NCBI GenBank assembly: GCA_024516035.1
Contig: CM044959.1
Coordinates: 24,066,933 to 24,130,932, forward strand
DNA: 64,000 nucleotides
Direction: 5' to 3'
Source: Bactericera cockerelli
Taxonomy: Eukaryota; Arthropoda; Insecta; Hemiptera; Triozidae
The notes beneath the pieces were generated by a model. It ran no database searches, had not been told where the DNA came from, and saw only the letters and a program-made list of their open reading frames with translations. Positions 1 through 14,035 of this stretch are shown here, piece by piece. Made by a program: the position numbers and the translations under genes. The number at the start of each line of letters is the position of its first letter. Position 1 is the stretch's first letter.

Positions 1-117
1 CCCAGAACAAAACTATCATTGTATACCGAGGGGCACTGCTAAGTCGAGGGGACTGCTAAATTCCAACTAAGTTTGTAAGTTCCCAGAACAAAACTATCAT
101 CGTATACCGAGGGGCAC
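1..117. repeat. 36-bp direct repeat
   Basis: CCCAGAACAAAACTATCAT and the following bases to GAGGGGCAC occur at 1-36 and 82-117 with one difference; the window edge may cut a longer array. Confidence 0.95.
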
Positions 118-3100
118 CCGGCACAGCATGAACTGGATGATTTACCTTGGGAACTTGCTGGGGTGCGTTGTGAAGGATAGGAAGTTTCAATTTCAGGAGA
201 AATGTTCTCCTGAGCAAGAGTTGAGTGCTGGTGTCGAGTGTGTCCCCTGAGTCCCGGCCCCGGTGCCTCCAACCCATCTAACATTCAGGCAAATCCATCA
301 AAACCGTGTTCCATGTTGTTTTCGGTCCTCCTACTACCGTCGACCAATCAGAAGCTCGAAATCGGAAGATGAGCTGGAATATTTAAGTAAATAAATGAGA
401 GAAGGACGGAGGTAAATGACGAGGACTTACAGAGAGGTACCAGGAGCAACCAGGTAAAGAAAGAAATGTAAACAGGAAAGAAGATACCTAAATGTTAAGG
501 AGGAAGAGAGAGATACATATTGAATATAAGATTGGTAGAATACGAGAATTTGCTCTAATGGTTACTATAAGTAAATACAATCTCAATATTAAATCATTTG
601 TCTTAAAAGCTATCATAATATTATTATTTATGTCAAAAATAAATTTTGATTATCTATTTATTGATAATGTCAACGGTTTTTTACTTGTCTGATGTAAATT
701 TTACTATCTATAATAAATTCTATAATACCATTTTTTTTTAAATATCGTTAGAGCAGAAAAATGCAGTTATTCTGTAGCTCCAAGACAAATAAAATTGTCC
801 TTTTCTCGGAAATCACGAAACGGTACAAGAGGCAGTGGACAACAAAAATGAGAAGTCGCCAGGGATTTATCTCAAATTCATTGCAAAACTGAGCCTCTGA
901 TTGGCTGAAGTTTTATGGGCATACCTTGTGTTCCTATGCCAGTAGAAAAGAGAGAAGAGAGCGGCTAGGGAAAGCCATGATAAAGAACAGCATAAAGAGA
1001 ATTAGTGAGGAAATATAGGGAGGCTTGGAGCTTACGGAGAACATAACGAAAATTAATTTTAATCTAAATGAAAACTTGTGTATTATCTTCCGGTCCGAGG
1101 GAAAGAGGAAGGGAGCAATAATTAATATTTACGAGGAATTGTGCAGGTAGCCTCTAGTTTCTCTTGATTTTCACTGTTAGCCCATCCATAACAGCCACAT
1201 TGGGAGAAAAAGTAGAGGTTCTGAAATTTGGCATTGGATTCTTGTTTCAGAGTATTTCTATGGATGACGGTATCTGGTGAATTGGTTCTTGAAATTAGAC
1301 AATATCTGATACCCTCTACGAGTTACGAGATTTGCTGAAGAAAACTTCCGTTTGGGTTTTTTATACTCTATGAAAAGTCCTTGAGACAGGATTCTCCTAT
1401 AAATAACCTCTACCGTGAACTTTTCAAATTTCCGAGACTCAATGAACACAACAGGGAGTGGTGAGGTAAAGGGTTGTTCGCAACACGACCCACATTCCTT
1501 GACCCCAGGGCATACAGCAGTGCAACTTTTATTCAGCAGCTTCTGAAACTTGGTATACCCACACCTCTTCGGTAGGTGAACCCTTCCTGACGTAACAATC
1601 GATCTCACTAATGTAGCTAGATCTCACTAATCTTGCAGAGGAAAATAAATTCTCTCTACCTCCCAAATGTATCAGAATTCCATCCCTCCCGTTTCCTTTC
1701 ACCCTTGTTTTTACATAAACTTGTTTATTCATGCAGAAAAATGAAGGGAATGGGTAGTTTTTTTTTGCACGGTAATTCCCTATCGTAATCTTCTAATATG
1801 TTGATGTTTTTGCTGTTTCGAGTGTTGAGTCACTGCTAGGAGGGAGGGGGTGGGGCTATTCACCGTATTGTAATAAAACAAGCACGGGGGGTGGGGAAGA
1901 TTTCCCGGTAAAATATTGGAAATGGGAATAGCACTAAATTCTCATGACGTCAGAGAAATGCAATATTACAAATTGGTGTCCGTTTGTTTGTTCTCAAGCC
2001 ATTCATGCGACTGAAACCTATGAAACCATCTGGAATATAATTGACTCACCTTTTTTTCATTTCGTATCAATTGTACGTCGCGTCGCCACTGGTTCTGGGT
2101 AATAATGTATATTTATTTTAGTTGTTTTTTTAAAAAATTTGTGGCTCTCTCCCTAAGGAATACTTCTAAGGTAAATAGTAATATCAGAATACCTGATATA
2201 CCTGTTGAGGAGGCGAGGCTGAAGTCCCGTGTCATTCATTTATTTCTACAGAAATTATTGATTCTTGCAGAAATCGCAGAATCGCAGAATCGATGAATCT
2301 TTAGTTCCGATCGCAGGGGCTACTTAAATCATTGATTAATGTGAAGTGTATTTACTTTTAGCGGAAGTGAGTAGCGAAGTGGAAGACGAGAGTGCAAACC
2401 CCCACTTCTCACTTCTTCACGTCTGCTGCTACTCCTGTACTCCCTGAAAGCAGTAGTGGTAAAAGTGATGAATATGCTCGCTCTGCCCACTTCTGTGGCA
2501 TGTAACCTTTGAAAAGCTGCTGGTTTCCGATGAAAGGTCACAACACTGAAACTGGACCACAGGAATATGAATCCCACGTAAAATTCTAGCATCACTATCC
2601 AATACATGTCTATTATCTCTCATTTTGAAAATTGTGCATCGAATCGCCTCATTTCAGAGAAAGAATGTCCCTGGTTCTGTGAAATTCAACATATCCAGCA
2701 CTTCTCCTCGTCCCTCATCCGCCTTGGTTTACAAATTTGACAGTTTTCATATCAAAAATATTTCTCGTCGGGAATTTTTCCACTTGAAAATATTTACCAC
2801 GTATTATCATGTGTGATGAGTGCTCCACCACTCGAACTCTTTCACCCCCTCCCCACATTGGTATCATTTTTCAGTTATTTCAGTTATTTATCGCGTTTCT
2901 GACTGTCAATCAAACCCATACCGAAGCTTCGGGAGGCAGGTATGAGAGCAGCCAGATAAACAAATGGAGGAGCATATTGTTCTGGAAATGTGCTCCATGG
3001 TGAGCTGGTGGGAGCTTTGTGGGAGCGATACTGCTTCCCTTGCACTGAGTAAGAGAGAGAGCTTTTAGCTCTTACTTGATTTTTCTGTATTATTTTAGAT

Positions 3101-5760
3101 TAGATATATTATTGAGGGCATTGGTCTTTGTTATACAAATGTAATAAAGTCTAGTAGATTACCCCTTGCACCCAAAATCTCTTATAAAACGCCTACATTT
3201 CAGGAGTGTTTGCAATTTTTTTTTAAAACTTTTTATCTTCAAATTGGTATTTTTTTTTGTAAAAATGAGCTTAATTTTAAAGAAAATTGTTAATACTGAG
3301 AAAATTCAGAATAGTAATAAGTTTTGTTTCCATGTTTATTAAATTTAATCAAAATAAAAAAAATAAACGAAATTTTGAGAAAGCATTGATTAAAGCTAAT
3401 GCTATAGCTCACACGTCAGGATAGCTGCACACAGAGTATCATACATTATATCTCTCCTCTACCTGTCTCTCTGGTTGATATTTTGTTCAAAATATTAGAA
3501 ACTTTTGCTATCAGCTTTCACAACAAAGTATCTACACAGATATACCACTTGGCTGTCCTATCAAACGTCTCCTAATTGTACACTTCTATGACAGTTTATG
3601 TTGAGGATGAGATGTAGTGGGAGGGAAGGGTGTGAAAGCTGGAGTTTATGAATGTCACAATGAGATGGGTTCCGTTGGAACGTCGCATCAGAGAGGTATC
3701 ACATCCACTGACTGCTCAAAGTTTTAGGGTTTCAAAGTTTCAGACAACTCTTTGACAGTTCAAATCTGGGTAGGTATATATAACTTGATATTGTTCAGCA
3801 ATGATAGCGTTTGGAATAATTTGTCTTTGAATATTTCCTATTCCTACATTACTAAACAGTAATCATTTGTCTCTAGATATTTTATTCAAGCAGGTATATG
3901 GGCTTAATTTTCTTGTTCTATGTCATCTATCAGCCCTAATAGTGCTGCCAAATAAATAATATAGTTCTCATAGAGTTCTTATCGTGTGGAGTGGTGAATG
4001 ACTGTAGAAATCACTTAGTAAGAGCTATCCATAATAATAATCACATACATACCTAGTATTTCCCAGTAATCGATGTAATTGCGTTTTGTGATATGGATCT
4101 GTCTGAAATGAAACTCGGCCCACACGCATGCTATTGCTAAGCTACTGATGCACCCGTCAAGCCACAGATGGGGTAGACATGGTTCAGGAACAAAATCCAT
4201 TACTTTACCCTGTCGGGCGCTTACTCAAGTAACAAGAAAAACAACTCCCAACAATGCTTTCATCGCAGGTATTTAGAATAAATGTTCCTCTTTCATCCGA
4301 CATGTTAGAGGTGGTATTAAAACTTAATGGTGTGTAAGAATCCCTCACACTCTTGCTTTACTCTCACCCTCTTGAACCCAACACCCCCATGCCTCACATG
4401 CCTATGCAAAAAACGCTTTTTAGTAAATAGATTTTTTCATTACAAGCTTCGTCAAAGCTGTAAGTGCATTTTGAATTAGTCCCTAGGGGAGTAGAGTTGA
4501 TGGAGGAGAAGATGTGAGACAGAGGTGAGTGGGGTCTGAACTATACAACCCTGTGGTGGTCTAGGAAATGGGGAAGTTTTAATCCATCTGCATGGCTCCT
4601 TACTGCTGACCTGCTCTGCTGTACACTTCATATACTCATATATCTGCATGGTTCCTTACTCGTGGCTCCACCGCTGACAATGCTGACCTGCTCTGCTATA
4701 AACTTCATACATTGGAGTTACTTTATTTTTATGGAGGTATCAATTCTTTGCTATGTTGTTCCTTTTAACCATGGACAGTACACATAAAGTTATGTCCCTT
4801 TTTTGATGCATAGAAAAGTTTGGTAGATCCATAAGGTTCCTGATCACATAGTCTATGTATTTTTCTTCTTTCTCTATAAAACAAAATATCAGAAGGGCCA
4901 AGTTGTGTCATCTCCTTAGAAAATAGCATAACTTGGCTATTCTGTTTTTTTTTTTTTTTTTTTTACATAAAGAAAAAAACACTTTCATGGTGAATGATTT
5001 CTTTGAATTTTTTACACAAAACATTCGAAACTGCAAGCATCCCCCCCATACGTCAGCCACTCTGGGAACAAGTGCGCCCAGCCCTAGCTTTGCTGAGCAA
5101 TTTATCTGAAGTGTAATGAAAGGTTGAGTTTCCCGAATATCTTCCAGGATTTCCATTACACAGATCCATTGTTCTCTTCATTAGAGCACTGCGCCATCAC
5201 AGGAATTTTCCGAGGGGATCCCTTTTTGACGCTCTGGTGTGTCATTATTTTGATTGTTTTCTATTATTCCTGATATTTCACGGAAGAGTGGTTTAGAGAG
5301 CGATATAGATTGTTGATACTCCTCAGAGAATAATAATAATAATACTCTTTGGTTTAAGGAGGCGGAGTTAAATGCCAATGCATTCTTAAATATATAATTG
5401 AAAAAATAGTCTGGGACAAAAGCTTTGAGTGTTATAGGCCACTCTTTAAATAAACTTTTAAAAATTAAATAAAAAAATGGTCTTTCTGAAACACTTCCAA
5501 AACAAAATAATTTTCGAGGGACAATTAAATATAAACGGGCCAACAATTTTTAGCAATAAGGAAATCCATGTACCAGACAACTTGGAGGAGGATATAACAA
5601 GGAAGCAGGTATCCACTCTGCCTACACAGCAACTCAAGTCTATTCTAATCTCATCGCTTTGAAGACAGGGTGTAGGAAATCGAAATAAAGGAGAGATTAC
5701 TCCCATGTTAATTTTAGTTTTAACTGCCAAAATTGCTCATTAAGCGAAATAAGCCCACAC
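118..5760. other. No gene recognised
   Basis: AT-rich intron or intergenic DNA. The longest frames (for example 116 codons at 1258-1608, minus) have no recognisable motif. A segment at 4015-4200 (minus) ends in a good donor (GTATGT) but does not fit Ddr. Confidence 0.6.
4588..4712. repeat. Imperfect direct repeat
   Basis: TCTGCATGG(C/T)TCCTTACT and GCTGACCTGCTCTGCT occur twice, the second copy with extra bases between. Confidence 0.8.
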
Positions 5761-5779
5761 ATTGCCATCTGATATCTTC

Positions 5780-5901
5780 CAAATGCTCAAAGGCCGAATT
5801 TCAAAAATGCTCGGTCCATCATTTGGTAGTTTGAAATGACCACAACGCCGAGTATTTTATTAAGTTTGCTAAATATCCGAAATTCGGCCTCTGAACATTT
5901 G
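5780..5901. repeat. Inverted repeat, foldback or MITE remnant
   Basis: CAAATGCTCAAAGGCCGAAT (5780-5804) pairs with ATTCGGCCTCTGAACATTTG (5877-5901) with few mismatches over 25 bp; no clear target duplication. Confidence 0.6.
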
Positions 5902-6070
5902 GGTTTATTTTTTTCGGCAGTTGAGCCTTACATTACCTTTCAAATTGAATCATCACAGTAATAAGTCCAGCATCATTGCTTCATAAAGCTCGTTTTTATA
6001 CTAATAATACTAAGTAGTCTTAGGACACACCCTGAGAGTCCAGAAGCTGGTTGTAATTTATATTACTGGA

Positions 6071-6195
6071 TGTCCAGGGGACAAAACCTTCTGGAGAAAA
6101 GGAAGAAGAAATCTCCTACACCACCCTGTCTATGTCCACCAGGGGACAAAACCGTCTGAAGAAAAGGAAGAAGAAATATCCTGCACCACCCTGTC
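6071..6195. repeat. 62-bp tandem repeat, two copies
   Basis: Both units carry AGGGGACAAAACC, GAAAAGGAAGAAGAAAT and CACCACCCTGTC. Confidence 0.95.
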
Positions 6196-7504
6196 ACGAG
6201 TCTGTACACGATTAACATGATAAATTTACAACGGAATAACATGTTTCATGTTTTTCCTATTAAAAGTTCGCTTTATTCTGTTTCGAAAGAACATAGGATA
6301 ATTAATTGCCCCAGCTAGCATATGGAGTGCACTTGACGTATTAAATGTAGGCAGGTAATCACGAGATAGAAGTCAAGACAGGGGTTCCCAATCTCAACCT
6401 TTCTTTCATTATTTAGACATTTATTTTGTTCGTTCCACATGAATGGGGATAGAGTCTGTCTCCTGGGCACTTTATACGCCTTTGGTCGTTTTGTCCTTCA
6501 AGCTGTGTGCGAAGGACATCTACTCCTATCTTTTAAACTTAATTATAGACTTACTACATCTACGCAATTTGTATAGTTTGACAGTACCTAAATTTGAATG
6601 TACCTAATTTTTAGTGGGTACCCTATACTTTTTGAGAACACGCAAGTACAATGAAATTAAAGAGTAGATAATATACAAAATCAAGAAGTGCTGCTGCTAT
6701 GGAAAATAATAAGTTGTAGGAATCGGTGCGGCCCGCACATCCACCATGCGACATTCAGGAGAAATTTATTGGAGAGATGAGAAGGATCTTTAGAAAGCAT
6801 AATATTCTCACAGTGATTTCCGAATGTTCTAATTTATTTCTAGAAGTATCAATTAGTTTCAACTCGAAGACATGTTAACTCATTTGACTGTCTGATTATA
6901 ACGCGGAAATTTCATTTGAACGGAGGCTTCAATTAAGGCGAAATTTGGAGGTTCACTTCTCACGAAACCTAAATTGAAGAACTTTTTGTGAATTTTAAAC
7001 CAAATTTCTATGTTAGTCTCTTGTTTTGATGACCTAATACATTCTTTCATATGGACTATACTGTAAGTATAGATATTATTGTAATACGTTTAGAGATTTT
7101 TTTCAAATAATTGTTATTTCCTTTGAGAATTATAATGTGGTTGAATGTTTCCTGAACTCTACCAACCTTTATTAATAAGTTTCGAAGGCCAACTCCTGTT
7201 CCTAATTCTACTAAATGAAGACATATAGGGCCGCTGGGAATAGTGAGGACGGAGGGGGGGGATTACATAATATGGCTCTCTGCGGTACTGAGCCTTTACT
7301 ACCCGCCTCCCCCTCCCCCCCGCCCCCATTGCGTTCTTACCTTTTAGAAATATTTTGTGGAACCTAGTGGAGGAGGGAGGGCAGGGCATGGGACTGTAAA
7401 AAGTTATGTCTGCGGTGAAGGTGAGTCCAGATGGAGGTGGAAATTGTGGTAATGATCATTTCAGTGGAAATGTGTTTTTCTTACAGCACTAATAGTATCA
7501 TTAT

Positions 7505-7685
7505 TGGGTTGGGTGGAAGAGATTGCCATAGGCAATAACCCCGCCCTTTAGTTAGGATATATGTATTATATATTTTTTTCTTGTTTATTTTATCATTATT
7601 GTCAATTTTTATATTTAATTTTTACCTTTATTTGTCTGTAATATATTCTACCAATAAAGAGTTTCTAAATAAATAAAAATAAAAT
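7505..7685 (+). mobile_element. Non-LTR retrotransposon 3' end (hairpin family A)
   Basis: It starts GGGTTGGGTGGAAGAG, carries the hairpin ATTGCC-ATA-GGCAAT (7522-7536) followed by CCCCGCCCTT, and ends with AATAAAGAG and an A-rich tail. The same organisation recurs at 20855, 25533, 36810 and 62395. Only the 3' tail remains; no coding sequence is attached. Confidence 0.6.
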
Positions 7686-8829
7686 TATTTACAATTAAGA
7701 TAATTTTAGCCATTTAGATCAATAAAGTTCAGTAACGTCCAGCGATTTTTTCGGGCCCTCATCAAATACGTAAAATTCAGCTGACTTCAATAAGCAGTTT
7801 AGTTAGGTCATAATGTCCCACTTCTGTGTGCAGACGAAATTCCAAACCTGGTGGCTACAACTATGACTATTTTTAAATATGAAGTTTTACTTATGAATTA
7901 TTAGTTGTGTGCTGATTCCAATGATTCTTATCTCTAAGGTAACGCCAATGTCCGACATAGAAGGTCCCATTTTGCCTGTAGTTACACCCAATACACTTAG
8001 CATAACTACCTACATATATTGTAAGTAGGTACTTGCTATCGTAAGTACACCTTACGATAAAAATTAGGTGGCTACCTACTAGAAAAAAAGTAGGTAGGGA
8101 CGGAAGTAGACAAGAATGCCACTATGAAAATGTAGTCTACCTAACTGTGGTGTGGACTTACCTTGAGGCCCGAAGACATTTCCTGGGCCCTTGCCCTTAA
8201 TATATTAATATACTGCCCTCCCGCCCTAGTCTTGCTTTTACCTCTATCGTATTTCATAAGAGAGCTGAGAGTTTTAATAGTTTACATGAAATGCAAGATT
8301 AGAACATATTTTTTTCCCCTGAAAAGGAAAGGAGAAAGTAGCAAGTTTTTAGTATCTTAGGAATAAAGTTAGGAAGATGTTACCCCAAAATTAAAGAAGG
8401 CGGCTGCTGTTTTTTTTTTGCTCTCATTTTTGACCTGAGTCAATTGCTCCGATCCTTTCAAAAGGCTCTTCTTTCCCATGAATAAAATTTTAATATACCT
8501 ATCTTGGTGTGAATGTAGAGATTCCCCTCATTCTTCATGATAGAAATTATTCATTCCCTTTCTTCGTTCACACTTCTAGAAAAATCTCTTTATACCTATT
8601 TGAGGAGATGAGAGCACTTTTCTATAATCTCTTAGGATGGGTCAAAAGGGATTTTCTAGAGGTGTGATTTTCTTCGGATGAGAGTAGGGGGACTGTACAT
8701 TTACAGCAAGATACAAATATTATTCAGGAGAACGATTCTCCTGAAAAGTTGAAACTATCAGATTTTATTGGTATTACCGTTCCTGATGCGGAACCGTAAT
8801 CATTGACTTAGTGAGAGACTTCTATTATT

Positions 8830-9935
8830 ATGATTTAAAAAAATCTGGTGTAAACATTACACGACTTTCCTTATCCCCCGAAAAGAAATCGAATTCCGCC
8901 ACTGGTGACTCAACGGTAACAGATAGATAAAAATCAATGCCAAATTTGAAATCAGCACCTCAAATATGATTAGTAAAAATCTTATGTAAACATCACACGA
9001 CATTCCTTAATCCCCCAAAAAGGACTCGAATTCCGCCACTGGTGACTCAACAGTAACAGATAACTAAAAATAAATGCCGAATTCGTAATCAGCACTTCAA
9101 AATTATTGAATTTGATATGTCACAACCCCCAACTAGGATGAATAATAAAAAAGTTAGTCTAAGCGGGTCCCTCCAAAATACCGGTAAATTGGAGCCGAGG
9201 TCCAAAAAGTTCAAGATATCAAAAAAATGATCAGAATAGACCCCTATTATTTTTGCATTCTAAGAAAATGTTGTTCTACAACTTTTTTTGTATCTTTAAC
9301 CAATTCAAAGAAGCGGCGCTTGCGGCTAATATTTGCGGCCCTGCGGCCGTGGAATGCGGCCGATTTCAACCAAAAGTTTCGTGGTTCGTCTGGTGTATAA
9401 AATTAATTTCCATACTAAATTTCAAGTCTCTTCTCTTACCGTTCTCGAGATATCCTGTTCACACACACACACACACAGACACACAGACAGACAGACGCAC
9501 GGACCAATGGCTGAAAACAACTTTTTTGGTATCCTGAGGCTATGATTCGTCCAGAAATGTGAAAACCTGGGTAGGTCAAATTTTCGACGAATACAATACT
9601 TTCCTTATTATAGGATAAGGAAAGTAAAAAAAGATAGTCAAATCGGGTCCCCCCCAAAATACCGGTAAATTGAGGCCACTGGCGGCACCGATTTCATCGA
9701 AAAGTTCGTAGTTTGTGTGGTATATAAAATCAACTTCTACAACAAATTTCAAGTCTCTAGCTCTTACTGTTCTCGAGATATCGTGTTCACAGACAGACAC
9801 ACACACGGACGCACGGACCAATGCCTGAAAACAACTTTTTTGGTATCCTGAGGATATGATTCGTCCAGAAATGTGAAAAACTGGGTATACAATATTTTCA
9901 TTATTATAAGAAAGGTAAAAAAAGTTATTTAACTG
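8830..9935 (+). repeat. Dispersed repeat (family B), with internal tandem duplications
   Basis: It carries CGAATTCCGCCACTGGTGAC twice (about 8890 and 9028), AAAATACCGGTAAATTG twice (about 9176 and 9656), CGTTCTCGAGATATC followed by an ACACACAGACAGAC tract twice, and the closing AACAACTTTTTTGGTATCCT twice. It ends in the hairpin ACTTTCCTTAT-TATAGG-ATAAGGAAAGT. An inverted copy lies at 34370-34990. I cannot place it in a known superfamily. Confidence 0.75.
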
Positions 9936-12368
9936 TGATGGAAAACTACTTTCTGGAAGACACGTATGTATGCTCAAAAAAGCCAAAAATCTTCATATAT
10001 CTGTACATGATTTATAAATAAACAAATTTCCTCCAGAGGACACATTTTTTCAATTCAATGATGCCAAATTCTAAAGGTTCCATCTTCTTCACATATCATC
10101 CTTTTTCTCATTCTCTTATGTTTCCCTTGTCATGATTCTCAACTTATTTTATTCCATTCAAACTCGGTATAATATGAGACCGACATTAGCCCCACCTCTT
10201 CCTCCCTTATACTGATTTTCCACATAAACGAATACACAATAGTGTGGAGATAAAAGCGATATACCCCCGCCCCCCTAGATCTGCGGTCAGTAAAGTACAC
10301 GGGGGATAGGAGGGGGATAATGTGGTGAGTGGAGCTTGTTGTATGAAGCATATAAAAAGAACAAGTACACAAAAGACCTACAAACTTTTACATCATGTTA
10401 TAATAACATACATGTAAATAATACTAGGTGTACTGATACACACACCGGTACATTCGCGTGCTTATCAGTCTGTATTACATTAGTGTCACACTGTCACATA
10501 TATGTCTATCCTCTCAAAACCAGAGGACACAGCCAAACGTTCGACGAAGCACCGTTCATTGAAGTGATCTGTTTATGTGTAATTGTAGGCAATGAAAATA
10601 CAAAAAAATATATTATTGGGCAGGTAGCTACTCAAATTAAACTCACCCAGCCTGAGAGGAGCCAGGAATAGCCAGCATAACGTGGAGATTACAACTAAAT
10701 GTGAGGAATTGGCTGGGGGAGAAGAGAGAATACAGAAGAGTTGAAAGAAAAAGGACCAGAAAGCAAAGGAGACTAGAAGAGAGACCGATATAATGCAAGA
10801 TATGCTGATAAACAAGGAAAGAGGAGAGAAAAATAGACATGAATAAGGGAAGAGACAAAATAATAAGGAAAGATACTGAGAAAAGAGCCAAAATAAAAGA
10901 GAAAGAGAATAATTAGAAGGCAAAGTAAATACTAATAAGGTTTAGGGAGAAATTTGAATTGTTATTACCTACCTTCATTTGATACACATAATTATCTTAG
11001 CATCAGAAAAGCTAGGTATTTTACCTTAACGTGGGAACTGCCTCATTATGTGAGAGCGTAGGAGAGCATGAATGAATGTAAGGATCTTGAAAGAAGCAAA
11101 TTGAAATAGGGGAAAAAGATGAAAAGCTAAGAATAGGAAAGCTGGAATGAGAGGGATATACCTCTACAATATGTTTTTATTTACAAGGAGAAGCTCTGCT
11201 GTCCAGAATTTATCTTTGACAAACAGACAAACTCATTTGGTCGGAATAATCCCCGTAAAGTTGCTTATCTTTCAGCAAAGAGGTTGTGAGGGCTGGACGA
11301 TTGATTAGGGGTATTACTTTCACAGGCAGTCTGTTCTCTTCCCTTTTTGGTTTAGAAGCTTCATTCATACCTACTTCAGCGGGCTCATAGCTCAGTGTTC
11401 CTCTTATGGACATTTATAAATATCATGGTTAGTACTTATGTATGAAGGCTCGATTCATTTTATTCAATATTTGTTTCCTTCTAAGTGAGAAGTTCAGAAA
11501 GTATTGCAATCATTCATTTTTTATGGCACTCATTCATGAAACCAATTGATATTAAAAATTAACCAAAGTACAAGAATAATATCAATAGGATATGCAAGTA
11601 AATATAATTATAATAAAATGTTTCTACAATTTATGTCGCTTTACAATCTGAACTGAGTTCTATGAAAATATTCACGACTGACTCTTTACAGTAATTAATA
11701 AGAGGAAAGGGACAGGAAAGTTTCTAAAATAATTTTCTAAATGGCTTTTCCTTTGAAAAATACTTCGACCAGAAAAAAACACGGATCACAGAACTACATA
11801 TTATATGCGTAGGCATTTACTTCAACTCGAATGTTCTGAAAGGTCAAATAATTTTCAACAAAGGATTTCAAAGGGCACATGAAAGTTGGTAGCAGGAAAT
11901 TCTCAAAAGGTTCTAATAATCCGGTGGAAAATGTTATATGAAATCTTCCGATTCCATTTCCTCTCTTCGCTATGAAAAATGAATATTTAAAATTTTTGAG
12001 AAACTTTAATGTCGAATAGGATGGATGCGCTCGCTGTAGGACCTCTCTTGCATGGAGCCTCCATTGTTCCACTCTAAAGAAGAGAGCAAGGTCGAAGAAC
12101 GAAAGCCCTTAACTAGTTCTGAATTTTATCATTATAAATGTTCCTGATTTCATTCTATACTTATCCAACTAGAGCGTTAGAATATTCCAGTCACTGTGAA
12201 TTCCATCCTATATAAAAATCTAAACCTATGCCTACGGGATAACTAATGAAATATCTAGGAAATGATATATATTTATTTATGTTTAGCTAGCTTTCATATT
12301 TCACTGACACCGTACAATACCCAATGCACACTCAATACTCGGTAAAATGATGCTAATACTCGTAAATT
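9936..12368. other. No gene recognised
   Basis: A purine-rich stretch (10700-10920) and short frames only; no exon, RNA gene or element could be supported. Confidence 0.6.
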
Positions 12369-12376
12369 GTGTAGAG

Positions 12377-12851
12377 CAGGTGTGCACAAACTCAATGAGG
12401 CCGCGGGCCACATTTTGCCATAAATATTTGGCCGCGGGCCGCACCTAGTAAGGCAAAAATAGGTTAGGTTTCTATGATGGGTAGGAACCAATGGTAGAAT
12501 TGTAATGAATGATGTCAAATAATAAGCCGAAATTTCGGTATTAATCAATAATTCTTTATTAATAATGTATTTTATCTCGAAGATAAATACAGTTTCATAC
12601 CTGTACCTTACAAAGAACATCAATGTGATGAGTGGATTTGTGTTTTCCCTTTGATTATTCTGTCAATATTGGGTTCGATATTTGAAATGGTCACCCTCAA
12701 ACATGATTCCAAATGTTCGTCTGTGAGGCGAGAGCGGGAAGAAGATTTTATGTGTTTCATAGCGGAAAATAGTTGTTCACAGGAGTAGGTACTCCCAAAC
12801 AAAGTCACCGTTTTCAAGGCATGCATTTTGAGTTCTGTCATATCTTCGGAT

Positions 12852-12882
<31 letters not shown>

Positions 12883-13007
12883 CAAAATAAAATATTGCAC
12901 TCATCTTTGATTATCTTTTTAATTTATTATTTATCCAATTTAAATAATAAATCAAATTGAGATCGCGGGCCGCATGCGGCCCGCGGGCCGCAGGTTGTGC
13001 ACACCTG
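12377..13007 (-). mobile_element. hAT element, internally deleted, with transposase C-terminus
   Basis: The ends are near-perfect inverted repeats (CAGGTGTGCACAA on the left, TTGTGCACACCTG on the right) followed by GGCCGCGGGCC-type subterminal sequence. The flanks GTGTAGAG (12369-12376) and GAGTAGAG (13008-13015) form an 8-bp target duplication with one mismatch. The CAG start, G/C-rich subterminal palindromes and 8-bp duplication are typical of hAT transposons. A remnant of the transposase is encoded on the minus strand. A run of about 26 T residues (12857 onward) marks an internal deletion or insertion. Confidence 0.88.
12620..12856 (-). pseudogene. hAT transposase fragment (C-terminal dimerisation domain)
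   Basis: About 78 residues are left. They include LFGSTYSCEQLFSAM, then KSSSRSRLTDEHLESCLRV, ending at a TGA at 12620-12622. This is the hATC dimerisation motif, with the Y-x-CEQ-x-FS-x-M core and the RSRLTDEHLESCLR helix seen in the GTF2I-repeat/ZBED-like hAT transposases of arthropods. The BED zinc finger and RNase H-like catalytic core are missing, so it cannot encode active transposase. It lies wholly inside the element at 12377-13007. Confidence 0.85.
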
Positions 13008-13419
13008 GAGTAGAGGGTATAAGAACATGTTTTCAAGTGTCCTTTATTTAGGAACTCGCCCCCTATTTTCGGTTATAGGAATGAAAAAGCTCCTATTACA
13101 TTCTCCTTCTCTTTTCCTTCCTTTCCTCCGCTTTCCAAAGTAGAACAAAACGAAAAGTTCTCCAGTTTAGAATCCTTGTGAAATCTGATCGGAACAGCAA
13201 GGAACAAGACTTTCTTTTAATCTCTTGTTGGAAAACTCTACTTTTATCAAAGCTTTTCCGAGACCCACTCACCAGCACTCTGGGTTTTCCTTTGCTTGAA
13301 ATGCTTCAACCGTTTTTATCTCGAGCTATCCTGACGGAAATCAGAAGATTGTAGAAAGCCACAATACTCGAAAACCGGGGATGGGAATGGAAATGTTATG
13401 ATGCCTTGGGGTGGAACAG

Positions 13420-13959
13420 AGAAACTTTGCATGTGGACTATGCACAGGGAGATTTGCATGTGGACTATGTACAGGGAGCTTTGCGTGTGGACTAAGTACA
13501 GGAAGCTTTGCGTGTGGACTATGTACAGAGAGCTTTGCATGTGGACTATGTACAGGGAGATTTGCATGTGGACTATGTACAGGGAGATTTGCATGTGGAC
13601 TATGTACAGGGAGATTTGCATGTGGACTATGTACAGGGAGCTTTGCATGTGGACTATGTACAGGGAGATATGCATGTGGACTATGTACAGGGAGATATGC
13701 ATGTGGACTATGTACAGGGAGATTTGCATGTGGACTATGTACAGGGAGATTTGCATGTGGACTATGTACAGGGAGCTTAGCGTGTGGACTATGTACAGGG
13801 AGCTTTGCATGTGGACTATGTACAGGGAGCTTTGCATGTGGACTATGTACAGGGAGATTTGCATGTGGACTATGTACAGGGAGCTTTGCATGTGGACTAT
13901 GTACAGGGAGCTTTGCGTGTGGACTATGTACAGGGAGCTTTGCATGTGGACTATGTACT
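13420..13959. repeat. 27-bp minisatellite, 20 units
   Basis: Twenty head-to-tail 27-bp units, with no length variation, have the core GATTTGCATGTGGACTAT followed by GTACAGG. Units differ mainly at the start (GATTTGCAT, GCTTTGCAT, GATATGCAT, GCTTTGCGT). Because 27 is a multiple of three, long frames stay open on both strands; these are artefacts of the period and not genes. Units with ATTTGCAT contain a perfect POU octamer. Confidence 0.97.
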
Positions 13960-14035
13960 AATGTCTTCAGACAAGAAGATTCAGTTGTAAATGTGTGAAA
14001 GATAAACTGTTTGTTTGGTAAATTAATACTAAATC

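Noticed and set aside
4015..4200. Additional Ddr exon
   Set aside because: A good GTATGT donor is present, but the translated sequence matches no part of a discoidin domain receptor that I can recognise and no acceptor is convincing.
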